Positions 50,546-63,214 of a stretch of DNA of 64,000 nt are shown here, piece by piece; position 1 is the stretch's first letter, and each line of letters starts with the position of its first letter. The position numbers and the translations under genes were made by a program. The stretch spans positions 36,917,652 through 36,981,651 of the forward strand of contig CM061070.1 of the NCBI GenBank assembly GCA_030762895.1, written 5' to 3'. This DNA comes from Sophora flavescens. Taxonomy: Eukaryota > Streptophyta > Magnoliopsida > Fabales > Fabaceae. The notes beneath the pieces are model-generated. The model had not been told where the DNA came from, did not search any database, and was given only the letters and a program-made list of their open reading frames with translations.

Positions 50546-52453
50546 TGTTGATTTGGCTTCACGACTCAGGAGGGAGGGTGAATTGAGTTTTCAAAAATTC
50601 TTCCTTTTCAAAAACTTACTTTTCAAATCAGAGTTGCCTCAAGATCTTTTACAAAAATAGTGAAGGGCTTTTATAAAATCTTGAATAGAAGGTGATGAGG
50701 ATAAGAAAGATTGATTCAGAATTAATAGATCACAGAATAGGTTCAGGTTCAAAACTCAGTAATAACAAAATATAGAAAATGATTAAACCTTTAAAGATTA
50801 AGAACAAGTTATGCAAGTTTCAGATACAAGCATTAACAATCAAGAACAAACTTGCAGGTTTCAGTTTCAGTGATTAAGATACATAAATTAAGCTATTCGA
50901 GTTTGATCATATATGATGCAAGATTCAATTCAAATATTGATTATGCAGATCAAGAACTGATATCAATTGAATACTTAGAACATCAAAATTACAGTTATAT
51001 GCGCAAGACAGAAATTAAAGAGTTTGAGTTTAGAGATACCACACAACCAGATTTATCCTGGTTCAGTCACCACCACTGTGACCTACATCCAGTCCCCACT
51101 TCACCTGTGGGTTTTCACTCACTAACACAACAAGCTTTAGCCAGGTAGCTTGAAAAACCTTTACACCACAGAACACTCCTTCACCTCGAGATACCACACT
51201 CTTGTGAAGAGCCTCAATGTTCTTCCTTAGGGATACCTCACCCTAATCACTCAAAGAGACTCCCTCTCTCTTTACAATCAAATAGAAACGAAAAATTGAT
51301 TCCTAGCTCTCAATAATCAGATAAACAAATTGAAGCACTTATGAGAATGAAACACTCTTTTCATAATAAGCTCAAGAAAGAAGATGAATGATTTTCACAA
51401 TTGATTTTGTAAACTTTCTGATTGTGTTCAATATGTTGTTGTTATGATATCAAAGTGGTCCTTTGATCCCTCTTTATATAGAAAACAAGTTATAGTCATT
51501 GGGATAAATTAAAACAGATTTGGATCTGATAACAGAATCTGTTTTCTTGATTCTGGTTCTTGATATAAGATTCTACATCGGCGTCGTCTTCGATCCACAG
51601 GACTCGTAGTTGATAGTAGACGTGCTCCATATGCCACGTCATTGGACTGAGCTCCTTATTAAGGACTTGGCAAGTCCAAAGACTTGTGTGGATGGGCACT
51701 TCTGTCACTTTAGTGGACGAGCGCTTGTATCACTTTAGTGGACGAGCACTTCTGTCACTGTAGTGGACGAGCACTTCTGTCACTTTAGTGGACGAGCGAT
51801 TGTATCACTTTAGTGGACGAGCACTTCTGTCACTTTAGTGGACGAGCGCTTGTATCACTTTAGTGGACGAGCGCTTCTGTCACTTTTAGTGGACGAGCAC
51901 TTCTGTCACTTTAGTGGGCGAGCGCTTGTATCACTTTAGTGGACGAGCACTTCTGTCTCTTTTAGTGGACGATCACTTCTATCACTTCAGTGGACGAGTG
52001 CTTCTGTAACTTGTGTTGGACGAACACTTCTATCACTTGTGTTGGATGAGCAGAATTAGAATCTTGTTCTTATTTCCAAAAAATCATTTTCATTAACGAA
52101 AACTTATTCTTTTTAATGCGGGTTATGAAAATTGATATTCTTCATGCATTTTTTCAAATGAGCTATTTGTGAATAAGAGATTTCATCTCTTACAAATCAT
52201 CTAAGACGTAAATCTAATTTCTCCTTTAAGATCTTGTCTTGATGATTCCTTGATCTTTGTCTTTGCTCTTTGATTCCTCCATGTAGCTCTTTTGATTTCT
52301 TCAAGTTCTTCCTTGAATATTCTCCTTTAATTGCTCGCTGAACTTTTTGATCACTGCTTGAAACCCGTCTTTGCAATTTGACACTAAAACACTTGCACAC
52401 ACATTAAATTGTATTTGTCATATATCAAAATCTCCAAGTCATTGAGTCGTACA
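50546..52453 (-). repeat. 3' LTR of pol-deleted Sirevirus (copy 2)
   Basis: 1908 bp, TG...CA in both readings (plus strand TGTTGATTTGGC to GAGTCGTACA). It carries the 14-unit array at 51690-52050 and a polypurine tract at 52454-52468 on the internal side. Confidence 0.85.
51690..52050 (-). repeat. 25-bp tandem array in LTR (about 14 units)
   Basis: Units GTGGACGAGCACTTCTGTCA and GTGGACGAGCGCTTGTATCA partly alternate. This is the inverse complement of the array at 1216-1400. Confidence 0.9.
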
Positions 52454-52962
52454 AACTCCCTCTTTTTGATTATGACAAATCTTTTAACAAATTATAAGAT
52501 CAGAGTATAAGTGTAGAAGACGCTAAGTGTTTTTGACAGATTTATATCATGGTATCAGAGCAGAAGTATATCAGAGCAAAAAAATATTATCAGTGCAGAA
52601 TTCGATTTACTCCCCATTAATCATGTAAGCTTATAAGCTCTCCCTCAACATATGCATGTATAATTTGTTATTATCCCCTTTCTCTATATCATACTTTTTC
52701 CTCCCCTTTTTGGCATTATCAAAAAGGTAAAGAAAAGAAACATTCAAAGCAATAGATAAGGCAAGCATTTAAACTTTCAAACATAGCATATAAAATTGTT
52801 CATGATAGAGAGATAGGTGCATGGATAAATCAAAAAGAACAAAAACCATCAGCAAAAACTACAAACTAAGACATTTTACCTTTCAAAAACTAAGTTCTAA
52901 TTCCTATGAATTCGTAGAACTAGTTCTTCCTTTTTGATTTTCATTTGTTTCTTTAGAGATTA

Positions 52963-53440
52963 GATATATGATTGATCAACTATGCCCAATTTTCTTCTAA
53001 TGAAAAAGAAGCTTTCATTGTTCAAGGGCTTGGTAAAAATATCAGCAAGTTGTTTAGTTGTATCAACATATTCAATCTCAATTTCTCTACTTTGAATAAA
53101 GTTATTATGATAGAGATCATGTTCAAAGTTAATTGTTACATAGCAAGCAAAACAAATCACTTAAGGCTTCATCAATTTTCTTAGATTCAATTTGTGAAAC
53201 AAAAGCCATATGATTATTCCAAATTGATCAAATAACTTTAATGCAACAATGTAGACATATTATACAATGATATATAAGTCAATACAAAGATTCACAATCA
53301 TTCATTAATAATGATAATTAGAAAACATATTCAATCAATATTATTTCTTTATTGTTACCCATTTTGTGTTTGGAGAAGGCTCTATGTCATGATTCCAATT
53401 TTTGCTCCTGACCTTCCACCACACTTACAAAACATAATTT
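52963..53440 (-). pseudogene. Pol scraps of copy 2
   Basis: Reading downwards from the gag stop: the protease-start scrap, the AFVSQIESKKID linker that precedes RT, and the RNase H end with IEYVDTTKQLADIFTKPL, then a stop at 52963. It is collinear with 20-503. Confidence 0.75.
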
Positions 53441-55157
53441 CATGTTTGTGCTATATGTACCCAAATCTGTTTGGGTCCTTTTGAGTTAGTTGCAGCAATA
53501 GTTCCTTTAGGAACCCATATATACTTAGATTTATTATATGTTGATTTTTTGTATTGACATATAGAAGCTGTGTGACCTTCTCTAGCACAAAAATTACATT
53601 TAACAAATGGTGTGTTTGATGTCTTAGCTGCAGCAAAAAAATTCTTGAAAGATTTCTCATGTATCTTAGGTTCATAGCCTATTCCAGCCTTATCATAAAC
53701 ACAATTTTGCTGTCCTAATAAAGCATTCAAGTTTTCTCTACCATTTGTGAATTTGGCTAAGTCATTTTTCAGTTTTTCAACTTCTTTAATCAATGCACAA
53801 CACTTAGAACAATTAGAGCATATAGGTGGTTCCAAAACAGTAGTGAATCTTTCCTTTACAGCACAATTTTTTATTTTCAATTCATATAGCTCTTTGTTTA
53901 AAACAGAACTTTTCTCTTCTAGGCATGTGATGGTTTTCTTAGACTTAATTAGCAATCTAGCAAGTCTAATGGATTCTTTATGAAGTTCTTCAAAAGCATT
54001 TTGCAATTCATCATAAGAAGGTTGTGAATCAGAACTTACTTCACTTTCTGAATCACTATAATTGCTGGCCATCAAACACAGGTTTGCCTCCTCGGATTCA
54101 GATTCTTCAGTGGATTCTAGATCATTTTCATCCCAAGCAATGTAGGCCTTTCTTGTCTTTTTCCACTTCTTGTCCTTTGAGCCAAATTTTTCAGTTTTGT
54201 CCTTCTTTTGCAGCTTTGGACAGTCAAGCTTCATGTGGCCAATCTTTCCACATTCATAGCATGTGATGTTGTTGGAAGAGTTATCACCTTTGCTGAAATT
54301 TATCCTTTGAAAAGTGGATGGCTTTCTTTTGAAGTTGCCTTTCTTCTTTAGGAACTTCTTGAATTTTCTAACAAGCATTCCCATCTCTTCTTCAGATTCT
54401 GCCTCTTGTGCTGAATCATCATCATCACTGTCTTCTACATCTCTGACTAGTGATTTCAGAGCCAATCCCTTTTTCTTTTTATTAGTTTCTTCATTCTCAT
54501 TCAGTCTGTTCAACTCCAATTCATGTTCTTGCAGTTTTCCAAACAAGGTAGCAATGGTCATTGAAGACAGATCTCTGGATTCTGAGATTGCAGTGACTTT
54601 AGGTTGCCATTCCCAGCTCAAGCATCTCATTACTTTGTTAATTTGATCCTCATTTGATATAGCTTTTCCAAGACCAGCAAGTTGGTTGATAATGTGAGTG
54701 AATCTCTTTTGCATTTCAATCATAGGTTCTCCTTGCTTCATTCTGAACAGCTCATACTCATGTGCGAGGGTATTCATTCTTGCTCTTTTGACATCTGTGT
54801 TCCTTCATGTGTTACTTGCAATGTATCCCACATCTCCTTTGCTGATTTGCAATTTGACACCCTGAAAAACTCATCACGGCTTAAAGCAGATGTTATAATA
54901 TTCTTAGCATGTGCATTATATTGAACTCTTTTCTTATCATCCTCATTCCATTCAGTTTTAGGCTTATTTCTTGGAGCACTGTTAGCATCTACAGTAGAAG
55001 GGACAAATGGTCCATTTTCTACTGCATCCCATATGTCAACACATGTTGCCTCAAGAAAGATTACCATTCTTTCCTTCCAATAGATATACTCATATCCATT
55101 GAAGGCAGGAGGGCGTGCAAGGGAAGCCCCTTCATTCAAATAGTCATTGGAAGCCAT
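53440..55157 (-). pseudogene. gag: Sirevirus-like gag with one frameshift
   Basis: It starts MASNDYLNEGASLARPPAFN at 55157. A small indel near 54790 shifts the frame in the middle of the capsid region (THEGT). The remaining 445 residues are open, with RFTHIINQLAGLG, the zinc knuckle CYECGKIGHMKLDC (about 54250) and a second knuckle CNFCAREGHTASIC (about 53590), ending IWVHIAQT. It is closely related to the intact gag at 11358-13052. One lesion in about 570 codons suggests gag stayed under selection, or was recently active, longer than pol. Confidence 0.85.
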
Positions 55158-55206
55158 ACTCTTATAGTTGTTAAGCCAAACTTAAGAGATTAGCTCTAAT
55201 GCCAAT

Positions 55207-56977
55207 TGTTGTTTTGGCTTCACGACTCAGGGGGGGTGATACTTTTCAAATCAGAGTTGCCTCAGGATCTTTTACAAAAATAGTGAAGGGCTTTTTATAA
55301 AATCTTGAATAGAAGGTGATGAGGATAAGAAAGATTGATTCAGAATTAATAGATCACAGAATAGGTTCAGGTTCAAAACTCAGTAATAACAAAATACAGA
55401 AACTGATTAAGCCTTTAAAGATTAAGAACAAGTTATGCAAGTTTCAGATACAAGCATTAACAATCAAGAACAAACTTGCAGGTTTCGGTTTCAGTGATTA
55501 AGATACAGAAATTAAGCTATTCGAGTTTGATCACATATGATGCAAGATTCAATTCAAATATTGATTATGCAGATCAAGAACTGATATCAATTGAATACTT
55601 AGAACATCAAGATCACAGTTATATGCGCAAGACAGAAATTAAAGAGTTTGAGTTTAGAGATACCACACAAACAGATTTATCCTGGTTCAGTCACCACCAC
55701 TGTGGCCTACATCCAGTCCCCACTCCACCTGTGGGTTTTCACACACTAACACAACAAGCTTTAGCCAGGTAGCTTGAAAAACCTTTACACCACAACTCAC
55801 TCCTTCACCTCGAGATATCACACTCTTGTGAAGAGCCTCAATGTTCTTCCTTAGGGATACCTCATCCTAATCACTCAGAGAGACTCCCTCTCTCTTTACA
55901 ATCAAATAGAAACGAAAAATTGATTCCTAACTCTCAATAGTCAGATAAACAAATTGAAGCACTTATGAGAATGAAACACTCTATCCACAATAAGCTCAAG
56001 AAAGAAGATGAATGATTTTCACAATTGATTTTGTAAACTTTCTGATTGTGTTCAATATGTTGTTGTTATGATATCAAAGTGTTACTTTGATCCCTCTTTA
56101 TATAGAAAACAAGTTATAGTCGCTGAAATCAATTAAAACAGATTTGGATCTGATAACAGAATCTGTTTTCTTGATTCTGGTTCTTGAAATAAGATTCTAC
56201 ATCGGCGTCGTCTTCAATCCTCAGGGCTCGTAGTTGATAGCAGACGAGCTCCATATGCCACGTCATTGGACTGAGCTCCTTATTAAAGACTTAGCAAGTC
56301 CAAAGACTTGTGTGGACGAGCGCTTCTATCACTTGTGTGGACGAGCACTTCTGTCACTTTAGTGGACGGGCACTTATGTCACTTTAGTGGATGAGCACTT
56401 ATGTCACTTTAGTAGGCGAGCACTTCTGTCACTTTAGTGGACGAGCGCTTGTATCACTTTAGTGGACGAGCACTTCTGTCACTTTAGTGGACGAGCACTT
56501 CTGTCACTTTAGTGGACGAGCGCTTCTGTCACTTTTAGTGGACGAGCACTTCTATCACTTCAGTGGACGAGCAGAATTAGAATCTTGTTCTTATTTCCAA
56601 AAAAAAATCATTTTCATTAACGAAAACTTATTTCTTTTAATGCAGGTTATGAAAATTGATTTTCTTCATGCATCTTTTCAAATGAGCTATTTGTGAATAA
56701 GAGATTTCATCTCTTACAAATCATCTAAGATTTAAATCTAATTTCTCCTTTAAGCTCCTGTCTTGATGATTCCTTGATCTTTGTCTTTGCTCTTTGATTC
56801 CTCCATGTAGCTCTTTTGATTTGTTCAAGTTCTTCCTTGAATATTCTCCTTTAATTGCTCACGGAACTTGTTGATCACTGCTTGATACCTGTCTTTGCAA
56901 TTTGACACTAAAACACTTGCACACACATTAAATTGTAGTTGTCATATATCAAAATCTCTAAGTCATTGAGTCTTACA
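55207..56977 (-). repeat. Internal LTR of the tandem (copy 3)
   Basis: 1771 bp, direct repeat of 50546-52453. It carries a 10-unit array at 56310-56575. The primer-binding site next to it (reverse complement TGGCATTAGAGC, about 55194-55205) resembles the initiator-Met type. Confidence 0.85.
56310..56575 (-). repeat. 25-bp tandem array in LTR (about 10 units)
   Basis: Same units as 51690-52050, with fewer copies and with CACTTATGTC variants not seen there. Confidence 0.88.
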
Positions 56978-57489
56978 AACTCCCCCTTTTTTATTATGAC
57001 GAATCTTTTAACAAATTATAAGATCAGAGTATAAGTGTAGCAGACGCTAAGTGTTTTTGACAGATTTATATCATGGTATCAGAGCAGAAGTATATCAAAG
57101 CAAAAAAAAATATTATCAGAGCAGAATTTGATTTACTCCCCATTAATCGTGTAAGCTTATAAGCTCCCCTTCAACATATGCATATATAATTTGTTATTAT
57201 CCCCTTTCTCTATATCATACTTTTTCCTCCTCCTTTTGGTATTATCAAAAAGGTAAATAAAAGAAACATTCAAAGCAATAGAGAAGGCAAGCATTTAAAC
57301 TTTCAAACATAGCATATAAAATTGTTCATGATAGAGGGATAGGTGCATGGATAAATCAAAAAGAACAGAAACCATCATCAAAAATTACAAACTAAGACAT
57401 TTTACCTTTCAAAAACTAAGTTCTAATTCCTATGAATTCGTAGAACTAGTTCTTCCTTTTTGATTTTCATTTGTTTCTTTAGAGATTAG

Positions 57490-57809
57490 ATATAGGATTG
57501 ATCAATTATGCCCAATTCTCTTCTAATGAAAAAGAAGATTTCCTTGTTCAAGGGCTTGGTAAAAATATCAGCAAGTTGTTTAGTTGTATCAACATATTCA
57601 ATCTCAATTTCTCTACTTTGAATAAAGTTCTTATGATAGAGATCATGTTCAAAGTTAATTGTTGCATAGCTAGCAAAACAAATTATTTAAGGCTTCATCA
57701 ATTTTCTTAGATTCAATTTGTGAAACAAAAGCCATATGATTATTCCAAGATTGATCAAATAACTTTAATGCAACAATGTAGACATATTATACAATGATAT
57801 ATAAGTCAT
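57490..57809 (-). pseudogene. Pol scrap of copy 3
   Basis: The RNase H end and the pre-RT linker again, collinear with 52963-53270, stopping at the junction with the LINE. Confidence 0.7.
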
Positions 57810-57860
57810 ATTGACATAAATCCTGTTATAGGACTGATTACTAACCCTGAAGAAGGTGTT

Positions 57861-58352
57861 ATGGATGTGGAGATTAACAAAGACACTGCTCATTCCATTG
57901 GCAGTTTTGGAGCAGAAGAAGCATTATACAATGTTTTTTCTGAATTAGGCACTCCCTTAATTCAACATTCGAAGGAAGGGTCTCCTTGTCAGGTTCCTGA
58001 GATAGATTTGGGCACTGATGCTCAGTCTGTTTCAAATTCTGTGCAACTTACTACAACTCCAATTAGGAATTCCAACCCCGCGGTTACTAAAGATATGCAA
58101 ATTGTTGGTAAATTGTGGAGCACGCAAGTAGAGGAAGAGGAGGATGACATTGAAGATTCAGTTCCTTTTCAGCAAATTGTCCCAAATAAGTACTTGGTTG
58201 ATGATCCTAAAGTTAATTTGGAACAAGAAGCAGAATTCACCGTGGTCCGCTCAAAGTCTCAAAAGAAAAAGCTGAAAAAGAAGCAGCTTCAAGTTCAGAA
58301 AGCTAATGCTCAGAAGGCCCGAGATAGGGGTGGTCCTCAAAACTTTGCATAA
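57861..58352 (+). pseudogene. LINE ORF1 C-terminal part
   Basis: A 163-residue open frame, acidic and then lysine-rich at the end (SKSQKKKLKKKQLQVQKANA). The nucleic-acid-binding N-terminal part and zinc knuckle of plant L1 ORF1 are missing. Its stop TAA overlaps the ORF2 start ATG by one base (TAATG at 58350-58354). Confidence 0.7.
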
Positions 58353-61300
58353 TGCAGATTTTGTATTGGAATGCTAGAGGCATTGCTAACCTCGAAACTT
58401 GGTTGGTACTGAAGAAGTTATGTTTTCTGCATAAACCAGACATGGTTTTCATTTCTGAACCGTGGATTACTTGTCAACAATAGCCTGCCAGTTTTTTGAA
58501 GGAGCTGAATTTGAGGTTTTTTGCTGTTAATGACAGGGACAATAACATGCCTAACTTGTGGTGTCTTTGTACAAACTTGTTCTCTCCATCTATCTTATCT
58601 AGCTCTGATCAACAAGTTACATGTTCTGTGGATGTTGATGGTAAGCAAATGTTAATTTCTGCAGTGTATGCTTCAACAAATTATATTAAGAGGAGACGAC
58701 TTTGGTCTGAGTTTTCCGCTATACAACAATCTCATAGAGTCCCTTGGTGTTAAATAGGTGATTTTAACTGTGTTTTGGGTTCTCATGAGCATAGGGGTAA
58801 GGAATTGCCCTCTAAATTATCTTGTGAAGATTCTAGATCTTGGACTGATTCTTCCAACCTCATTCACATTGACACAAAGGGCTCCTCTTTCACTTGGTCA
58901 AATGGTCGGATTGGTAATAACTACATAGAGAGAAGATTAGATAGATCCTTCTGTAACAGTGAGCTGCTGGACCTTTGGAGCAGTGTTTCTTGCTACACTC
59001 TTACTAGAGCCAAGTCTGATCACTTCCCTCTCCTTTTATCCTTAAAAAAAGAGGATAAAAAATTTGGTTCTATGTTTAAATTTCATAAAATATTGGTCAA
59101 GCCACCCTGATTGCAGGAATTTCATTGCTGACTCTTGGAAAAACCCTATTATTGGTTGTCCCATGTTTGTTCTTACTCATCAAAAATTGAAGACCTTAAA
59201 GCTAAAGTTGAAGGAATGGAACAAGTCTGTTTTTGGGGATGTGCATAAAAATGTCAGAGTTGCCATGGCTAGTCTTGATCGAATTCAGGTTCAAATCAAT
59301 AATGATGGTGGTTCTGTGGAGCTTTGCAATAAAGAGAAAGAAGCTCAGAAGTTGTTGGAGCTTGCTCTTGGTTATGAAGAAGATTTTTGGAAGGAGAAAT
59401 CCAGAATTAAATGGCATCTAGAAGGAGATAGAAACACAGAATTTTTCCATTGTATGGCCAAAATTAAAAGTGCTACTAATCAAATCACCGTCCTTCAGCA
59501 TGAAGACCAGATTCTTAGCAAATCTGCTGAGATAGAAAGTCATATTCTGCTATATTATCAGAATTTGTTTGCTAGAGGTAATGTTTGTCACTCTAATGAT
59601 CTAATAGGTAGAGTTATTCCCACCATTGTTTCGGCTCAGGATAATGCTTACTTGACTAACTTGCCATCTATAGAGGAGATTAAAGATGTTGTTTTCTCAA
59701 TGAATGCTAGTAGTGCCCCAGGTCCAGATAGCTTTGGTGGCCATTTCTATCATACTTATTGGGATGTGATTGCTCAAGATGTGTACAATGTTGTGCTTCA
59801 ATTCTTCCAACATGGTTGGATTCTTCCCAATTTAAACTCCAACATTGTTACTCTAATCCCAAAAGTATCTAATACTGTCAAGATTGAACAATATAGACCT
59901 ATTGCTCTAGCTAACTTCAAGTTCAAGATAATTACCAAGATCTTGGCAGACAGATTGGCAGTTATAGCTCCTAAAATTATAAGTGAAAACCAGAGGGGAT
60001 TCATTAAGGATAGACAAATCACAGACTGCATTGGAGTAGCCTCAGAATGTATAAATCTGCTTGATAAAGATCTTTTAGTGGTCAGATAGCATTGAAAATT
60101 GACATCAAAAAGGCCTTTGATTCTCTTGACTGGAACTTCTTACTATAAGTTCTTCGGTCCTTTGGTTTTAATGATCAGTTCTGCTCTTGTATTGAAACAA
60201 TTTTACTCTCATCAAAGTTGTCTATGTCAGTTAATGGTAAGGCCATTGGTTTCTTTAATTGCAAGCGAGGGGTTAGACAAGGTGATCCCTTGTCCCCCCT
60301 CCTATTTTGTTTAGCTGAAGAGGTTCTAAGTAGAGGTATTACCAAGCTAGTTGAAGATGGTAAGTTGCAATTAATGTATGGCCCAAGATATTTCAAAATG
60401 CTTAGTCGTGTTCTTTATGCGGATGATATTTTAATTTCTTGCAGAGCCTCCAAAACAAGTTTAAGCAATTTGTTGTCTTTATTTAAGGAATATGAGTAGG
60501 TTTCTAGTCAAGTTATTAGTGCTGAGAAATCTAAGTTTTACACAGGGTGCATCTCTGTCTGAAGAAGGGTTGTTCTTTCTCAGATTCTTGGTTTCTCTCA
60601 TGGTGCTCTTCCTTTCACATATCTTGGTGTCCTTCTTTTTAAAGGAAGGCCTAAAAGAATGCATCTCCTCCCTATTGCAGATAAAATAAAGTGTAAGCTA
60701 GCTTCTTGGAAGGGATCACTTGTCTCTATCATGGGAAGAGTTCAATTGGTAAGATCCATTGCTCTTGGAATGTTAATTTACAGCTTTCATCTATATGCTT
60801 GGCCTGTATGCTTATTGAATTATGTTGACAAGTGGTTGAGAAACTTTGTTTGGGCTGGAGATATTAAGGTCAAAAAGATTGTTACTGTTTCTTGGAATAA
60901 GGTTTGCAAACCAAACCATGAAGGAGGTCTCGGCATTAGATCCATTAAAGCTGTTAACAGGGCCGGTTTACTAAAGCTGATCTGGGAGTTTGTTTCGTCA
61001 AAGAATCAATGGTCTACTTTGCTTAAAGCTAGAACCATTAGGCATAACAAAGCAATCAGCCACCACATTTCCTCTTCTCTTTGGCCTGGAATTAAGTGCT
61101 ACTTGGATGAAGTTTTGGAGAATGTCTCTTGGAATTTGGGAAATGGTAGGAGCATCAACTTTTGGGGCGATCAATGGCTGCCAAAAAATGTTTCAGAGTA
61201 CTTGAATATTACTAATGATGTGCTTGTTGTTCTGTCAGCTAAAGTCCCGGATTTCATCATTGATGGTAATTGGTGTGTTCCCAATGCTCTTTTCCTTAAA

Positions 61301-61890
61301 TCCCCTGCTCTCAAAGAGGAGATTGATAGGACTGCTATTCTTTTTTCTCCAAGTGATGATCAATTGGTGTGGTCTAGCACAAATTCGGGTTCACTGAGTT
61401 TCAAGGAAGCTTTCACTTTTCATAATCCAGCAGGACAGGTAGTTCCTTGGACTAAATTAATCTGGAATCGATGTGTTCCTCCCTCGAAATCCTTTATTCT
61501 TTGGAGGATAATGAACAATAAGATGACCACTGATGAAAATTTGCAAAGTAGCGGCTGCATTGTGGTCTCAATGTGCAGCCTTTGTGAGAAGGCTTTTGAA
61601 ACTACCAAGCATCTATTCTTAGATTGTCAATTTGCTAAATCTCTTTGGCAATGGTTCATGATCAATCTGAACTGCTCTATTGATTGTTCTTCATTTGATG
61701 TTGTTATCTCTATCTGCAATAAAGGCTGGAGCTCGCAGGTTCAGGATATGATAATTGCAGGTATTCTTAACATTGTTTATGTCGTGTAGCTTTGTAGAAA
61801 TAAGGCTAGGTTTGATAATAAGCTTAAGTCGATCGGATCTGCCATGGCCTTAATTTACTTGAATGTTTCTCTGTCCCAGGTCAAGATAGC
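58352..61890 (+). pseudogene. LINE ORF2: endonuclease and reverse transcriptase
   Basis: The apurinic-type endonuclease has ILYWNARGI, FISEPWI, GDFNCVLGSHEHRG and AKSDHFPLL, interrupted by TAG at 58481 and TAA at 58751. After a shift near 59100, RT has TLIPKVSNTVKIEQYRPIAL (about 59850), NQRGFIKDRQ, KIDIKKAFDSLDW (shift near 60085), GVRQGDPLSPLLF (about 60270) and the catalytic YADDILI (about 60415). A zinc-finger-like SLCEKAFETTKHLFLDCQFA lies at about 61575. Several lesions make it inactive. Confidence 0.88.
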
Positions 61891-61899
61891 AGAGGAACA

Positions 61900-62487
61900 A
61901 TGACTAACTCCATATCTGAATTCACTTTTATAAAAAGCTTCAATGTGCAATGTTACCCTATCCCCGCTCCTCGGTTAAAAGACGTGAAATGGTATCCTCC
62001 ATTAAGAAACATGGTGAAATGTAATTCTGATGGCAGTGCTCTTAGATCTACTAGTCCAGCAGCCTGTGGTGGTCTTTTTAGAGATTGTAATTCGGATTTT
62101 TTAGGTTGTTTTACAGTCAACCTTGGTTCTCAATCCTCTCTGCTTGCTGAATTACAAGGAGCTATGTTTTGTATTGAGCTTGCTTTCAAGAAGGGTTGGG
62201 ATCATCTTGGGTTGGAGAGTGACTCTCAAGTTGTGGTGGCAACTTTTGATAACATTAACATTGTCCCTTGGAAGATTAGAAATAGACGGAACAATTGTGC
62301 CTTTCTCACAAAGCAAATGCAATTCATCGTCTCCCATATTTATAGGGAGGGAAATCATTGTGCCGACAAATTAGCTAGCTATGGCAATAGTGTTTCTGGC
62401 TTAGTTTGGTGGGATGTTATTCCAGATTTTATTAAGGAAGAATTTTTCGGGAATAGGATTGGTTTACCTAATTATAGGTTTCATTAA
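61900..62487 (+). pseudogene. LINE RNase H domain
   Basis: An intact-looking RNase H fold: KCNSDGSALRSTSPAACGG with the first catalytic Asp, AELQGAMFCIELAF with Glu, LESDSQVVV with Asp, and HIYREGNHCADKLAS at the end. It ends at a stop at 62485. It is separated from ORF2 by a stop near 61788, so it belongs to the same broken polyprotein. Confidence 0.82.
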
Positions 62488-62714
62488 TTCTTTATGGGTA
62501 AGGTTCATGTCCCCCATGTTTCTTTGTATTCTTTTTTCTTTCTTTAATATTATTGAGGTGTGCTGCAGATGATTGGTAGAGTTTGGGGTGCCAACCTAGT
62601 TGGGATGTCTTTCTCTATTGTGATGCCTTTGCATGCCTTTTTGCCTTAAAAAAAAAAAGAATACTCTAAATTAATAGGTGTGGATGATATTAAATGAGAT
62701 AGTATTAAATAAAA

Positions 62715-63205
62715 GGCTTAATTGTAATTATGGTTTTAATATTGTTGGTGGTCCCTATGAATTTTTTTTTTTCACATTCGGTCTCCTATCTTTCCAATGT
62801 TGCAAATCAGGTCCTTTCATCTAATGTTCTTTGATTTTTTAACGATTAACAGAGAAGAATCATTGCTCTAAGCGCATAGAACGTCTGTTAAGCTTCTTTA
62901 GTAAAGATCATGTGGTGGAACCAAAAAAATGGTTCCAGAAAAGAAAGACAAAACAAATAAATAGTAGAGAGAAACCACTGAATTATGTTGAATTAGAGAG
63001 GTAAAGGAGGAAGAACCTTAACCAGAGGTTTTATGCGCTTGATGGAGTAATTATTTTATGTTGATCATTGAGAAAGTTGACGGGCATTAGACGGAAGGAC
63101 CGAATTTTCAACATTGAAAAAATAGAGGAACAGATGTGCACATAAAAATCATAAGGAATAGAATCGCACATAATTGATAATTGGGGAACTGAAAGTGCAA
63201 TACCC
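62715..63205. mobile_element. Small MULE-type non-autonomous element
   Basis: Ends GGCTTAATTG and GCAATACCC are inverted, and alignable inverted similarity continues inward (TTCCAATGTTGCAAATCAGG against the complement of CCGAATTTTCAACATTGAAA). A perfect 9-bp duplication TAAATAAAA flanks it (62706-62714 and 63206-63214). 491 bp, no ORF. Confidence 0.8.
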
Positions 63206-63214
63206 TAAATAAAA

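Larger units (their letters stand above)
50546..57809 (-). mobile_element. Pol-deleted Sirevirus-like Copia, tandem arrangement (copies 2 and 3)
   Basis: On the minus strand the order is: 3' internal tail (57809-56978), LTR (56977-55207), primer-binding site, gag (55157-53440), pol scraps plus tail (53450-52454), LTR (52453-50546). An internal tail on both sides of one LTR is expected from LTR-LTR recombination or a tandem dimer. Both internal tails show the same pol deletion as copy 1 at 1-840. The right edge at about 57809 is an abrupt change to LINE sequence. Confidence 0.85.
57810..62659 (+). mobile_element. 5'-truncated L1-type LINE with RNase H
   Basis: ORF1 tail, ORF2 with endonuclease, reverse transcriptase, zinc-finger region and a C-terminal RNase H, about 160 bp of 3' UTR and a poly(A) run (62648-62658). 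No target duplication was found around it. The left edge joins a Copia tail, so it is truncated or rearranged there. Confidence 0.88.

Noticed and set aside
57790..62680. Target site duplication for the LINE
   Set aside because: Sequence after the poly(A) run does not match the sequence left of 57810; the left border is a truncation or rearrangement.
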